Below are positions 33,035 to 44,089 of a DNA stretch of 64,000 bases, piece by piece (positions within the stretch are counted from its first letter, which is position 1; every line of letters begins with the position of its first letter). Below the pieces are notes generated by a model. It worked only from the letters and a program-made list of their open reading frames with translations. It was not told the origin of the DNA and ran no database searches. Both the position numbers and the translations under genes were made by a program. The stretch is taken from NCBI GenBank assembly GCA_012719855.1, contig JAAXZN010000029.1, forward strand, positions 98,526 through 162,525, given 5' to 3'. This DNA is from Serratia liquefaciens (GTDB lineage: Bacteria; Pseudomonadota; Gammaproteobacteria; Enterobacterales; Enterobacteriaceae).

Positions 33035-35215
33035 ATGAACAGAGAGGGGATTTTAAAACACCTACCCTGGATGCTGCTGGGAATACTCGGCGCGTCCTGC
33101 CTGGGCGTGGTTGCGCTGCGCCGTGGCGAACACATCAGCGCACTGTGGATCATCGTCGCCTCGGTGGCGGTGTATCTGGTGGCGTACCGTTATTACAGCC
33201 TGTATATCGCCACCAAGGTGATGAAGCTGGACGCCTTCCGCGCGACGCCGGCGGTGGTCAATAACGACGGTCTGAACTACGTGCCGACCAACAAAAACGT
33301 GCTGTTCGGCCACCACTTCGCCGCCATTGCCGGGGCTGGCCCGCTGGTGGGCCCAGTGCTGGCAGCGCAGGTCGGCTATCTGCCCGGTACGCTGTGGCTG
33401 CTGGGCGGCGTGGTGCTGGCGGGGGCGGTGCAGGACTTTATGGTGCTGTTCATCTCCTCGCGCCGCAACGGCGCTTCGCTCGGCGAGATCATCAAAAAGG
33501 AAATGGGCCCGGTACCGGGGACCATCGCGCTGTTTGGCTGCTTCCTGATCATGATCATCATCCTGGCGGTGCTGGCCTTGATCGTGGTGAAAGCGCTGGC
33601 GGAAAGCCCGTGGGGCGTGTTCACCGTCTGCTCCACCGTGCCGATTGCCCTGTTTATGGGCGTTTACATGCGCTTCCTGCGCCCGGGACGGGTGGGCGAA
33701 GTGTCGATCATTGGCATCGTGCTGCTGGTGGCTTCCATCTGGTTCGGCGGCGTAATTGCCCACGACCCGTACTGGGGCCCGGCGCTGACCTTTAAAGACA
33801 CCACCATCACCTATACGCTGATTGGCTATGCGTTCGTTTCCGCCCTGCTGCCGGTCTGGCTGATCCTGGCGCCGCGCGACTATCTGGCGACCTTCCTGAA
33901 AATTGGCGTTATCGTCGGGCTGGCGATTGGCATCGTGATCCTCAACCCTGAGCTGAAAATGCCGGCGATCACCCAGTTTGTCGACGGGACAGGTCCGGTG
34001 TGGAAAGGCTCGGTGTTCCCGTTCCTGTTCATTACCATCGCCTGTGGCGCCGTGTCCGGCTTCCATGCGTTGATCGCCTCCGGCACTACGCCGAAGCTGT
34101 TGGCCAATGAAAAAGACGCGCGCTTTATCGGTTACGGCGCAATGCTGATGGAGTCTTTCGTGGCCATCATGGCGTTGGTGGCGGCCTCGATTATCGAGCC
34201 GGGCCTGTACTTCGCCATGAACACCCCGCCGGCAGCATTGGGCATCACCATGCCTGACCTGCACCGTTTGGGGACCGAAGATGCGCCGATGATCATGGCG
34301 TCACTGAAAGATGTGACCGCCCACGCGGCGGCGACCGTCAGCTCATGGGGCTTTGTCATCAGTCCGGAACAGATCCTGCAGACCGCCAAAGACATCGGCG
34401 AGCCTTCGGTGCTGAACCGCGCCGGTGGCGCACCTACGCTGGCGGTGGGTATCGCCCACGTGTTCCACCAGATCATTCCCGGCGCCAACATGGGCTTCTG
34501 GTACCACTTCGGTATTCTGTTTGAAGCGCTGTTTATTCTGACCGCGCTGGATGCCGGTACCCGTTCCGGCCGCTTTATGCTGCAGGATCTGCTGGGCAAC
34601 TTCGTGCCGTTCCTGAAGAAAACCGACTCGCTGGTAGCCGGTATTGTCGGCACCGCCGGCTGCGTGGGCCTGTGGGGCTACCTGCTATATCAAGGGGTGG
34701 TCGATCCGCTAGGCGGCGTGAAAAGCCTGTGGCCGCTGTTCGGCATCTCCAACCAGATGTTGGCCGCCGTGGCGCTGGTGTTGGGTACCGTGGTGCTGAT
34801 TAAGATGAAGCGCACCCAATACATTTGGGTCACCGTGCTGCCGGCGGTGTGGCTGCTGATTTGTACCACTTACGCCTTGGGTCTGAAGCTGTTCAGCGAC
34901 AACCCGCAGCTGGAAGGCTTCTTCTTCCAGGCCGGTGAGTACAAGCGCAAAATCGCTGAAGGCGGTGCCGAGCTGACCGCGCAGCAAGTGGCTAACATGA
35001 ACCATATCGTGGTGAACAACTACACCAACGCCGGGCTGAGCATTCTGTTCCTGCTGGTGGTGTACAGCATCATCTTCTACGGGGTGAAAACCGCCATGGC
35101 GGCGCACAAAAACCCGAACCGCAGCGACCAGGAAACGCCTTACGTGCCGGTGCCTGAAGAAGCGCCTGCCAACGGCGTAACTGAGGGGGACGTCAAAGTT
35201 TCACCGCAGCACTGA
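33035..35215 (+). CDS. btsT: pyruvate/proton symporter BtsT (YjiY), CstA family
   Basis: A 726-residue polytopic membrane protein, collinear with E. coli BtsT: RRGEHISALWI, NVLFGHHFAAIAGAGPLVGPVLAAQ, SSRRNGASLGEIIKKEMGPVPG, and C-terminal TPYVPVPEE. CstA-family proteins carry about 16-18 transmembrane helices. BtsT is the high-affinity pyruvate importer controlled by the BtsS/BtsR two-component system, and matching BtsR sites are visible upstream. The neighbours yjiX and yjiA are in the same order as in E. coli, which separates it from cstA. The start follows CTAAGGACACCTCA. Confidence 0.95.
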   Translation: MNREGILKHLPWMLLGILGASCLGVVALRRGEHISALWIIVASVAVYLVAYRYYSLYIATKVMKLDAFRATPAVVNNDGLNYVPTNKNVLFGHHFAAIAGAGPLVGPVLAAQVGYLPGTLWLLGGVVLAGAVQDFMVLFISSRRNGASLGEIIKKEMGPVPGTIALFGCFLIMIIILAVLALIVVKALAESPWGVFTVCSTVPIALFMGVYMRFLRPGRVGEVSIIGIVLLVASIWFGGVIAHDPYWGPALTFKDTTITYTLIGYAFVSALLPVWLILAPRDYLATFLKIGVIVGLAIGIVILNPELKMPAITQFVDGTGPVWKGSVFPFLFITIACGAVSGFHALIASGTTPKLLANEKDARFIGYGAMLMESFVAIMALVAASIIEPGLYFAMNTPPAALGITMPDLHRLGTEDAPMIMASLKDVTAHAAATVSSWGFVISPEQILQTAKDIGEPSVLNRAGGAPTLAVGIAHVFHQIIPGANMGFWYHFGILFEALFILTALDAGTRSGRFMLQDLLGNFVPFLKKTDSLVAGIVGTAGCVGLWGYLLYQGVVDPLGGVKSLWPLFGISNQMLAAVALVLGTVVLIKMKRTQYIWVTVLPAVWLLICTTYALGLKLFSDNPQLEGFFFQAGEYKRKIAEGGAELTAQQVANMNHIVVNNYTNAGLSILFLLVVYSIIFYGVKTAMAAHKNPNRSDQETPYVPVPEEAPANGVTEGDVKVSPQH

Positions 35216-35283
35216 TGGTGATTTAATGGATACCCTGCATAATGAAATCTGTTATGCAGGGTAATTTTTTTGGGGAGAAGGTT

Positions 35284-35487
35284 ATGTTCGGAAATCTCGG
35301 CCAGGCGGGGAAATACCTCGGTCAGGCAGCGCGCATGTTAGTGGGCGTGCCCGACTACGATACCTACGTCCAGCACATGAAAGACAACCACCCGGACAAA
35401 CCGGTGATGACCTATAAAGAGTTTTTCCGCGAACGCCAGCAGGCCCGCTACGGTGGGGACGGCAAAGGCGGCATGCGCTGCTGTTAA
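35284..35487 (+). CDS. yjiX: YjiX, small DUF466 (YbdD/YjiX) protein
   Basis: A 67-residue protein, [13 protein letters not shown]... to KGGMRCC, nearly identical in length and sequence to E. coli YjiX. CstA-family transporters are regularly encoded with a partner of this type, and it is thought to be needed for transporter function. The start at 35284 (GGGGAGAAGGTT before it) is preferred to an upstream ATG at 35242. The pair of C-terminal cysteines is conserved. Confidence 0.94.
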   Translation: MFGNLGQAGKYLGQAARMLVGVPDYDTYVQHMKDNHPDKPVMTYKEFFRERQQARYGGDGKGGMRCC

Positions 35488-35499
35488 TAAGGACCCGTA

Positions 35500-36462
35500 A
35501 TGAAACCCATCGCAGTCACCATTCTGACCGGCTTTTTGGGCGCCGGTAAAACCACTCTGCTACGCCATATTCTCAATGCCGAGCACGGCTACAAGATTGC
35601 GGTCATCGAAAACGAATTCGGCGAAGTGCCGATCGACAATGCGCTGATTGGCGACCGCGCCAGCCGCATCACCACCCTGAGCAACGGCTGCATTTGCTGC
35701 AGCAAATCCAACGAACTGGCGGATGCGCTGCTGGACTTGCTGGACGGCGTAGACCAGGGCCAATTAACCTTCGATCGGCTGATCATCGAATGCACCGGCA
35801 TGGCCGATCCCGGGCCGATCACCCAGACCTTTTTCTCGCACGAGATCCTCTGCGAACGCTTCCTGCTGGACGGCATCATCACCCTGGTGGACGCCGCACA
35901 TGCCGACCAACAACTGACCCAGTTCAGCATCGCGCAGGCGCAGGTGGGCTACGCCGACCGCATTCTGCTGACCAAAACCGACGTCGCACCGGACTGCGAA
36001 GCGCTGATCCAACGCCTGCAGCAGATGAACGCCCGCGCACCGGTGTATAAAGTGACGCACGGCGATATCGATCTCAGCGTGCTGTTCGACATCGAAGGCT
36101 TTGTGCTGAACGACAAGCTGACCCTGACACCGCCGGCGCCGCTGTTTCGCCGCATTCCGCAAGCCCAGAACAACATTGGCTCGATCGTGGTGTACCACGA
36201 CCAGCCGCTGGAACTGATGCAGATTTCCGAAGTGATGGAAAGCCTGCTGCTGGACTATGCCGACAGCCTGCTGCGCTATAAGGGCATTTTGTCGATCAAG
36301 GACGAGCCGCGCCGGCTGTTATTCCAGGGCGTACAGCGGCTGTATAACGCCGACTGGGATCGCGAGTGGCTGCCAGAAGAAGAGCGCCGCAGTACGCTGG
36401 TGTTTATTGGCGTGGATTTGCCGGAGGAAACGATCCGGGAGCGGTTTGCCGACCTGACATAA
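35500..36462 (+). CDS. yjiA: YjiA, G3E-family (CobW-like) GTPase
   Basis: A 320-residue GTPase with Walker A GFLGAGKTT at residues 11-19, the metal-binding CICC motif at residues 64-67, Walker B ECTGMADPGP, the base-recognition LTKTD and a C-terminal CobW domain. It matches E. coli YjiA, a metal-binding GTPase of uncertain physiological role. It starts 12 bases after yjiX and completes the btsT-yjiX-yjiA unit. Confidence 0.93.
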   Translation: MKPIAVTILTGFLGAGKTTLLRHILNAEHGYKIAVIENEFGEVPIDNALIGDRASRITTLSNGCICCSKSNELADALLDLLDGVDQGQLTFDRLIIECTGMADPGPITQTFFSHEILCERFLLDGIITLVDAAHADQQLTQFSIAQAQVGYADRILLTKTDVAPDCEALIQRLQQMNARAPVYKVTHGDIDLSVLFDIEGFVLNDKLTLTPPAPLFRRIPQAQNNIGSIVVYHDQPLELMQISEVMESLLLDYADSLLRYKGILSIKDEPRRLLFQGVQRLYNADWDREWLPEEERRSTLVFIGVDLPEETIRERFADLT

Positions 36463-36475
36463 CCTTAAGTTCACC

Positions 36476-36501
36476 AGGCTGCGCCTTTGCCTGCGCAGCC
36501 T
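36476..36501. terminator. hairpin between convergent yjiA and ascG
   Basis: AGGCTGCGC-(8 bases)-GCGCAGCCT is a nine-pair stem placed between two convergent genes. It has no T-run on the plus strand, so efficiency is uncertain. Confidence 0.55.
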
Positions 36502-36510
36502 AATCCCCCC

Positions 36511-37533
36511 TCATTCCTTCTGAAAATAAGGCCCCGCCGCCACCGAATCGCGCAGGATCAGGCTGGCCGGGAAGGTGGGGCGCTTGCTCAGCTCGCCGCC
36601 GTCCAGCATCGACACCAGCCGATTGATGGTTTCCTTGATCATGTCGGTCACCGGCATTTTCATGCTGGAGAGCGAGGGGATGGTATAAGGCGCCAGCGGG
36701 ATATCATCAAAACCTATCACCGAAACGGCAGACGGCACCGGGATCTGGCGCTCCGTCAACCGCTTGATGGCGCCGATAGCCATCTCGTCGTTGCTGGCGA
36801 CAATGGCGCTGAAAGCGCAGCCGCTGGCCAGCAGCGTATCGACCGCCGCCATGCCGCTTTGCGCATTCCACTTCCCTTCGACAATCAGGGCGCTATTGAC
36901 GGCGATACCCTGCTCCGCCAACGCGGCTTTATAGCCGGAAAGCCGCTCCAGCCCGGTGGGTGAATCCAGCGAGCCGGTGATGAAAGCGATATCGCGGTGC
37001 CCCTGTTCGATCAGGTGCCCCACCGCCGCCGCGCTGGTGGCGTGCTGATCGCTGAAGATGCAGTAGCTGTCGTTCAGCCTTAACCGACGATTGATCACCA
37101 GGATCGGCTGTTTGTGCTGGGAAATGATCTCGTCCATTTCCGCAATCGACAGAAAACGCGGGTAGATGATCACGCCGTCGCAGCGCAGATCCAGCAGGAA
37201 TTGAATGGCGGCCTTTTCTTCTTCGGCGGTGTGCTTGCCGTCCGCCAGGATCAGTTGGCGGCCGTGCTCTTCCATGATGCGCGCCGACTGGAACATCAGC
37301 TCGCTGAAATAGTTGCCGCTGTACAGCGTGTTGGTGACCACCAGCCCGATGGTCTGAGTGGTTTTGGTGGCGAGGTTGCGCGCCAGCAGGTTGGGCCGAT
37401 AGCCGGTCTCGGCGATGGCTTTCTCTACCCGTTCGCGCTTTTCCGGGCCCACATAGCCGCTGCCGGATAACACGCGGGACACCGTCGCTTTCGAAACGCC
37501 GGCCCTTTTTGCCACCTCAAGTATTGTTGCCAT
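36511..37533 (-). CDS. ascG: AscG, LacI-family repressor of the asc operon
   Basis: A 340-residue LacI-type repressor with helix-turn-helix MATILEVAKRAGVSKATVSRVL, hinge GYRPNLLARNL and a periplasmic-binding-protein core. It follows E. coli AscG (336 residues) throughout, e.g. TLYSGNYFSEL, DLRCDGVIIYPRFLS, GSLDSPTGLERLSGYK and GFDDIPLAPYT. The start at 37533 corresponds to the E. coli start; the frame is open far upstream but that part is non-coding. It is divergent from ascF and should repress it through the palindrome at 37710. Confidence 0.93.
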   Translation of the reverse strand: MATILEVAKRAGVSKATVSRVLSGSGYVGPEKRERVEKAIAETGYRPNLLARNLATKTTQTIGLVVTNTLYSGNYFSELMFQSARIMEEHGRQLILADGKHTAEEEKAAIQFLLDLRCDGVIIYPRFLSIAEMDEIISQHKQPILVINRRLRLNDSYCIFSDQHATSAAAVGHLIEQGHRDIAFITGSLDSPTGLERLSGYKAALAEQGIAVNSALIVEGKWNAQSGMAAVDTLLASGCAFSAIVASNDEMAIGAIKRLTERQIPVPSAVSVIGFDDIPLAPYTIPSLSSMKMPVTDMIKETINRLVSMLDGGELSKRPTFPASLILRDSVAAGPYFQKE

Positions 37534-37628
37534 CTCTGCGCCGTCAAAATCCAGGGTTCCGCGCAGTCTACCCAAGACGCCCTGGCTTTGAAATGTTTTC
37601 GCGCCTGCCGCTGCCGTCCCTTTCGGCC

Positions 37629-37722
37629 TTAAAGTGACTGACTTCACGAAATGAAAAACCAAAAAATCATAATTCTTGCCAGAACAAAAACAGATCAGCA
37701 TGATTTTGTGAAACCGGTTTCT
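37629..37722 (+). promoter_or_regulatory. ascF promoter with CRP site and AscG operator
   Basis: A CRP-type site GTGA-N6-TCAC lies at 37634-37647. A promoter TTGCCA-N17-CATGAT lies at 37676-37704. A perfect palindrome GAAACCGGTTTC at 37710-37721, of the GalR/LacI operator type, overlaps the expected transcription start. The CRP centre is about 70 bases upstream of that start, a class I activating position. Confidence 0.7.
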
Positions 37723-37816
37723 TGTGGGCGTTTCATTGAGATGGAACGGCGGATCGCCCAGGTAGCGCAAATTCGCCTTTGGGCAATCCGAATTCATATC
37801 TAAGAGACGATATTCC

Positions 37817-40706
<2,890 letters not shown>

Positions 40707-40772
40707 TGGGGATGAGGGCGATAAGGGCCGCTAAAGGCGATTGTTGCGAGCCGCATTCCAGATTGGGCAGTA

Positions 40773-40805
40773 AGCCCCTGTAATTCTGTACAGGCTATTT
40801 TTTCG
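40773..40805 (+). terminator. intrinsic terminator downstream of ascB
   Basis: CCTGTA-ATTCTG-TACAGG (40777-40794) is followed by CTATTTTTT. It separates the asc operon from the structured leader that begins the defence island. Confidence 0.75.
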
Positions 40806-40820
40806 CCTTCTGGTCAGCGC

Positions 40821-40826
40821 TATAGT
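40821..40826 (+). promoter_or_regulatory. -10 element of the structured-leader promoter
   Basis: TATAGT in the context CGCTATAGT is the likely -10. The -35 at the expected distance is poor (the T-run at 40798-40803). The predicted start near 40833 coincides with the first hairpin of the leader. Confidence 0.45.
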
Positions 40827-40831
40827 CTGTT

Positions 40832-41059
40832 GGCTGCGGCACATTCCGCAGCCGGAGTTAGCGTTCCGAACATACACTGAGCAGCATTATGTATATAATG
40901 CTGGGGCCTCAAATATCCAAAATTATGGTGGCCCAGGCGGAGGCTTCGCAAGAAGCGCCGGTTTCCTTAGTGTCCGGTGACGCTAACTCCGTTTGGGCTA
41001 CCACCATGGGTTTAGCGTCTCACGTGGTAGCAGCGCACCACACTAAGGAGAACAGCCAC
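40832..41059 (+). ncRNA. structured leader resembling the ash/icd leader of P4-type satellites
   Basis: About 230 bases with nested perfect stems. These are GGCTGCGG-CACATT-CCGCAGCC (40832-40853); CGGAGTTAGCGT (40853-40864) pairing with ACGCTAACTCCG (40980-40991); AGCATTAT-GTAT-ATAATGCT (40883-40902); GCTTC-GCAA-GAAGC with a GNRA loop (40943-40956); and GCTACCAC (40997) with GTGGTAGC (41024). Its open frame contains MVAQAEASQEAPVS and SVWATTM, phrases typical of translated leaders of ash/icd-like genes in P4-type elements. In P4 this kind of leader yields the CI immunity RNA. Function here is inferred. Confidence 0.6.
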
Positions 41060-41368
41060 ATGGAAAACACTTCCACCTCAGAAACCGCTACAAGCACCCT
41101 CACCCTCTATCGCCAATTGTTCAATCAGCTCGATCTCAGCACCCTAGACGCAACGCAACTCTTAGATTTTGCCGCCCTCTCCGCCGAACAGGCCGAAGGG
41201 CTCTGCCACGGCCTGCTGCTGTTCGGTGAGCTTATGCAAAAGCACCCGCAGCCCGACGACACCCAATGGGAACAGCTGAATCACTACCTCAACGCGACGG
41301 CTCACTTGGTGCCGGCACTGTGTAACCTCTATGGCCGTGCTCTACGTGAGATGGAGTGCCAGAGCTGA
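41060..41368 (+). CDS. small acidic helical protein behind the P4-like leader
   Basis: A 102-residue protein (MENTSTSETATS...REMECQS) rich in Leu, Ala, Thr and Gln and predicted to be helical. The start at 41060 is supported by AAGGAG ten bases upstream. The frame continues open to 40889 through the structured leader, but that extension reads like leader, not protein. I do not recognise the family. Its position behind an ash/icd-like leader suggests an accessory gene of a satellite or remnant island. The hairpin at 41396 ends the unit. Confidence 0.6.
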   Translation: MENTSTSETATSTLTLYRQLFNQLDLSTLDATQLLDFAALSAEQAEGLCHGLLLFGELMQKHPQPDDTQWEQLNHYLNATAHLVPALCNLYGRALREMECQS

Positions 41369-41395
41369 TAAGTTAAAATAAAAACCAAAATAAAT

Positions 41396-41430
41396 AATAA
41401 GAACGGTATTAGTTTTATGCCGTTCTTATC
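41396..41430 (+). terminator. hairpin terminator after the small gene
   Basis: ATAAGAACGG (41396-41405) and CCGTTCTTAT (41419-41428) form a ten-pair stem with a 13-base loop. The ends are AT-rich rather than a pure T-run. Confidence 0.6.
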
Positions 41431-41515
41431 ACTCCGGTAAATCTCATAGATCTGACTGACACATCACGATAAACATATTCACGAAGGTAGGCATTTCCCC
41501 TGTGGCCTGGCATAG

Positions 41516-41544
41516 TTAACACATTCGATAAATCGATGAGTTAA
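41516..41544. promoter_or_regulatory. near-palindrome upstream of the HNH endonuclease gene
   Basis: TTAAC-A-CAT-T-CGAT-AA-ATCG-ATG-A-GTTAA is symmetric apart from one bulged T and one A/A mismatch. It lies 80-110 bases before the gene and could be the operator of a repressor that keeps the nuclease low. The binding protein is unknown. Confidence 0.4.
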
Positions 41545-41622
41545 CTGCTGGATAACCACGCATGGCCGCTGGCAGTACGCAAACGCATTGATCAGAATCC
41601 GTTCTGCAATGAGGGAAATGTT

Positions 41623-42744
41623 TTGCCGACTAAAATAGAGACGTTATCTTCGAAAGAGGCTGTTTTAAAAGCCATTGAAGAATATAAAGCGTTGGGTTGT
41701 GATGCTCTGCTGGAAAAATACAACGTCAAACGAATTAAAAAATGTGAACTCCTTTATAATAACGAAAAGTACGATATCAGAGTCATCGTCGCGGCCGCTT
41801 ATGTTTACCAGTTCGGAACACCCTTCGAAAAAATAAAATCTAATAGTGGCGCTAAAATTGCGATCCAAGCACTTAAAAACCTCGGCTTCGAGATTGTCGA
41901 AACACCTCACCCTATTGAGCATTTAGTCAAAGGTAGGCTTTACTCGCGTAAAGAGCTTATCGACCTCTATGGTGGGCAACTGCAGGGCGGTATCTGGACA
42001 CCCACTGAGTTCCCCGTAATCTTCATCTTTACCGGTGAGAACGGCGAGGCCTATGGCTACAAAGACGGTTGGTCAGCTGATGGCAGCTTCTCCTATACCG
42101 GAGAAGGCCAGAAAGGCCCAATGGAGTTTATTAGGGGCAATAAGGCCATCCGCGACCACAAAGAGAATGGCGAAGATATCTTCTTATTTGAAGATAATAA
42201 AAAAGATAAGGGCGTAAGATTTATTGGCATGTTTGAATGTGATACTTGGGATTACATTCAATGCTTAGACTTCGAAAAAAAGGATATGCGGCAGGGTATA
42301 GTTTTTAATTTATTCCCGGTATCTTCTGCTCGCGAAGTTGATAATGATATCGACACTTCAGAAGTCGCTTCGAAGAAAGAAACGCTCGAGCAGCTACGCG
42401 CCAAGGCTATCAAATCATCCATGATGACGGGCCAGCGTAAAGAGAGTGACAGCAAAAATTCTTGGTTCAAGCGCAGCGAGGACGTGAAAAAATACGTACT
42501 GCAACGCGCCAATGGCATCTGTGAGTCATGCGATAAACCCGCGCCGTTCAAGAAAAAGAATGGCGAACCCTACCTGGAGCCTCACCACACAAAACGCTTA
42601 GCCGATGAAGGTCCCGATCACCCCCAGTGGGTAGGCGCTATCTGCCCTACCTGCCACCGCCGGATCCATAGTGGGGTTGATGGGAAAACACTGAACCAGA
42701 CTTTGATGGTGAAGTTGGAGCTGAAAGAGGCTGATTTCAAATAG
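41623..42744 (+). CDS. ScoMcrA-like HNH endonuclease (type IV restriction)
   Basis: A 373-residue nuclease. The N-terminal 90 residues form a small head domain (KAIEEYKALGCDALLEKYNV). The middle (about 105-215) is an SRA-like base-reading domain: YSRKELIDLYGGQLQGGIWTPTEF, YGYKDGWSADGSFSYTGEGQKG, FIRGNKAIRDHKENG. The C-terminus has an HNH nuclease with CESC, EPHHTKRL and CPTCHRRIH. This order is that of ScoMcrA-type enzymes that cut modified (methylated or phosphorothioated) DNA. The start codon is TTG at 41623, with GAGGGA six bases upstream; such a weak start suits a toxic nuclease. Modification specificity is not readable. Confidence 0.82.
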   Translation: MPTKIETLSSKEAVLKAIEEYKALGCDALLEKYNVKRIKKCELLYNNEKYDIRVIVAAAYVYQFGTPFEKIKSNSGAKIAIQALKNLGFEIVETPHPIEHLVKGRLYSRKELIDLYGGQLQGGIWTPTEFPVIFIFTGENGEAYGYKDGWSADGSFSYTGEGQKGPMEFIRGNKAIRDHKENGEDIFLFEDNKKDKGVRFIGMFECDTWDYIQCLDFEKKDMRQGIVFNLFPVSSAREVDNDIDTSEVASKKETLEQLRAKAIKSSMMTGQRKESDSKNSWFKRSEDVKKYVLQRANGICESCDKPAPFKKKNGEPYLEPHHTKRLADEGPDHPQWVGAICPTCHRRIHSGVDGKTLNQTLMVKLELKEADFK

Positions 42745-42790
42745 CTGTTGTTTAAAAACTATCCGTGTAGGAATACTTCGAGGATGGTGT

Positions 42791-44089
42791 TTAAAGAGCG
42801 GGGTCTAGAAAAGGATCATCTTTTCCCCACATCATCCTCTGCCCACGCTTAGCTGTGATCCGATAAGGTACCACCCATAACCGCAATGAATCTGAGAAAG
42901 CAAAATGCTGCGGTATCGGATGATTGAAGTCATCGTGTGCCGGGTAGATCAAATACATGTCACCGTCGCCATCAAGATACTTTTGGCCGTATGCAAACAT
43001 TTGATAGAAATCGGATTGTGCGATGCCATAGAGAGATTGTTCCTGCGAGTTGTTATTAATCAACTTCCATTTGGTATCCAGCACCATCTTGGTTTTTACC
43101 GGATGACGTGACTGAATCAACAAATCTGGGCGCAGCTTAAAGCAGTCCCTCTCACCATGTTTAACCAACGAATAGCTCGCAGCCTGCGGCTTCAATTTGA
43201 AGCCGTGTGGAAGCTCATCAGCAAGAGTCTGTGCGACAAAGGACTCAAACACCGCCTCCATAGGGAACAACAGCGATAAGGCTTTAGCATCCCCTTGCAA
43301 AGCACTCGGGCTCATTCCGTGCAAAATCAATTGCGCCCATGCAAGCGGCTCATGGTAATGGGCCATACCGCGATCCAGACGCAAGCTCGATATATCCCCA
43401 TCAATATCTCGGCTATATGGAACCCCATCAAAAGCAAAGCGCATTTCCTGCAGCCAGCGCTGATTCTCTGATGACAAACTAAGGCTGCCTAGCTTATGAA
43501 GTGCTGAGTGTAAGAGCCTATTGGCGGCACAGTCGGGCAAATAGTCATCGTAATCGACACAGAATTTATGACGATCCACAACGTTATGGCGCAACTGAGC
43601 GGATAGCATCAGCTTGCCTTTCATGAAGGGTAAATTACCCTGTTCATTCACATAGTCTGAGCGCAAACCCTGTTTAAGCAGTTGGCTAACGCTGTGTAAA
43701 AACTGGTTGATAAAAATCTCCAGCAAAGGCATTCGTTGCGCATGAACAGAGGCCTGCTGGGTTTGGATATGCCGAAAACCAGACAAATGGCTCAGCATAA
43801 TCAGCAAAGTTTCACGTGCGTGCCCACGCGAAAGGTTTTTGCCTACCTTGGGCAGAACTTCAAGCTGCAGGCCAAAGGGGGTATAAAGTATCCCTGCGTA
43901 ATTCTGTACTTGAAGCAACCGGCACCCAGAGCGTGAAGTGAGTTTGAGCAGTTGGCTCCCCTTCTCGCTGGTCAGGCTAAGCGATTCTAAATAATTGAAT
44001 ACCTCATGAGGGAGAGGAACAGCACCCGCCGGCGTTTCTTTTTCAACACCTAACAGGTCATACTCAAAAACAGAGATCACCTTACCCAT
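42791..44089 (-). CDS. mcrC: McrC, nuclease subunit of McrBC type IV restriction
   Basis: A 432-residue protein with an N-terminal McrB-contact region and a C-terminal PD-(D/E)xK nuclease. The motif halves are FKLRPDLLIQ and MVLDTKWKLI near residues 315-345. McrC stimulates the McrB GTPase and cuts DNA containing 5-methyl- or 5-hydroxymethylcytosine. The start at 44089 overlaps the last codons of mcrB (ATGGGTAA, eight bases), so the two are translationally coupled. It is longer than E. coli McrC (348 residues). Confidence 0.9.
   Translation of the reverse strand: MGKVISVFEYDLLGVEKETPAGAVPLPHEVFNYLESLSLTSEKGSQLLKLTSRSGCRLLQVQNYAGILYTPFGLQLEVLPKVGKNLSRGHARETLLIMLSHLSGFRHIQTQQASVHAQRMPLLEIFINQFLHSVSQLLKQGLRSDYVNEQGNLPFMKGKLMLSAQLRHNVVDRHKFCVDYDDYLPDCAANRLLHSALHKLGSLSLSSENQRWLQEMRFAFDGVPYSRDIDGDISSLRLDRGMAHYHEPLAWAQLILHGMSPSALQGDAKALSLLFPMEAVFESFVAQTLADELPHGFKLKPQAASYSLVKHGERDCFKLRPDLLIQSRHPVKTKMVLDTKWKLINNNSQEQSLYGIAQSDFYQMFAYGQKYLDGDGDMYLIYPAHDDFNHPIPQHFAFSDSLRLWVVPYRITAKRGQRMMWGKDDPFLDPAL

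Noticed and set aside
33062..34264. 400-codon open frame opposite btsT
   Set aside because: Antisense shadow; His/Asp/Gln/Arg-rich nonsense sequence, and btsT is certain on the other strand.
40889..41059. N-terminal extension of the small gene at 41060 through the structured leader
   Set aside because: The strong ribosome binding site is at 41060 and the upstream region folds into perfect stems, so I treat it as leader RNA that happens to be open.
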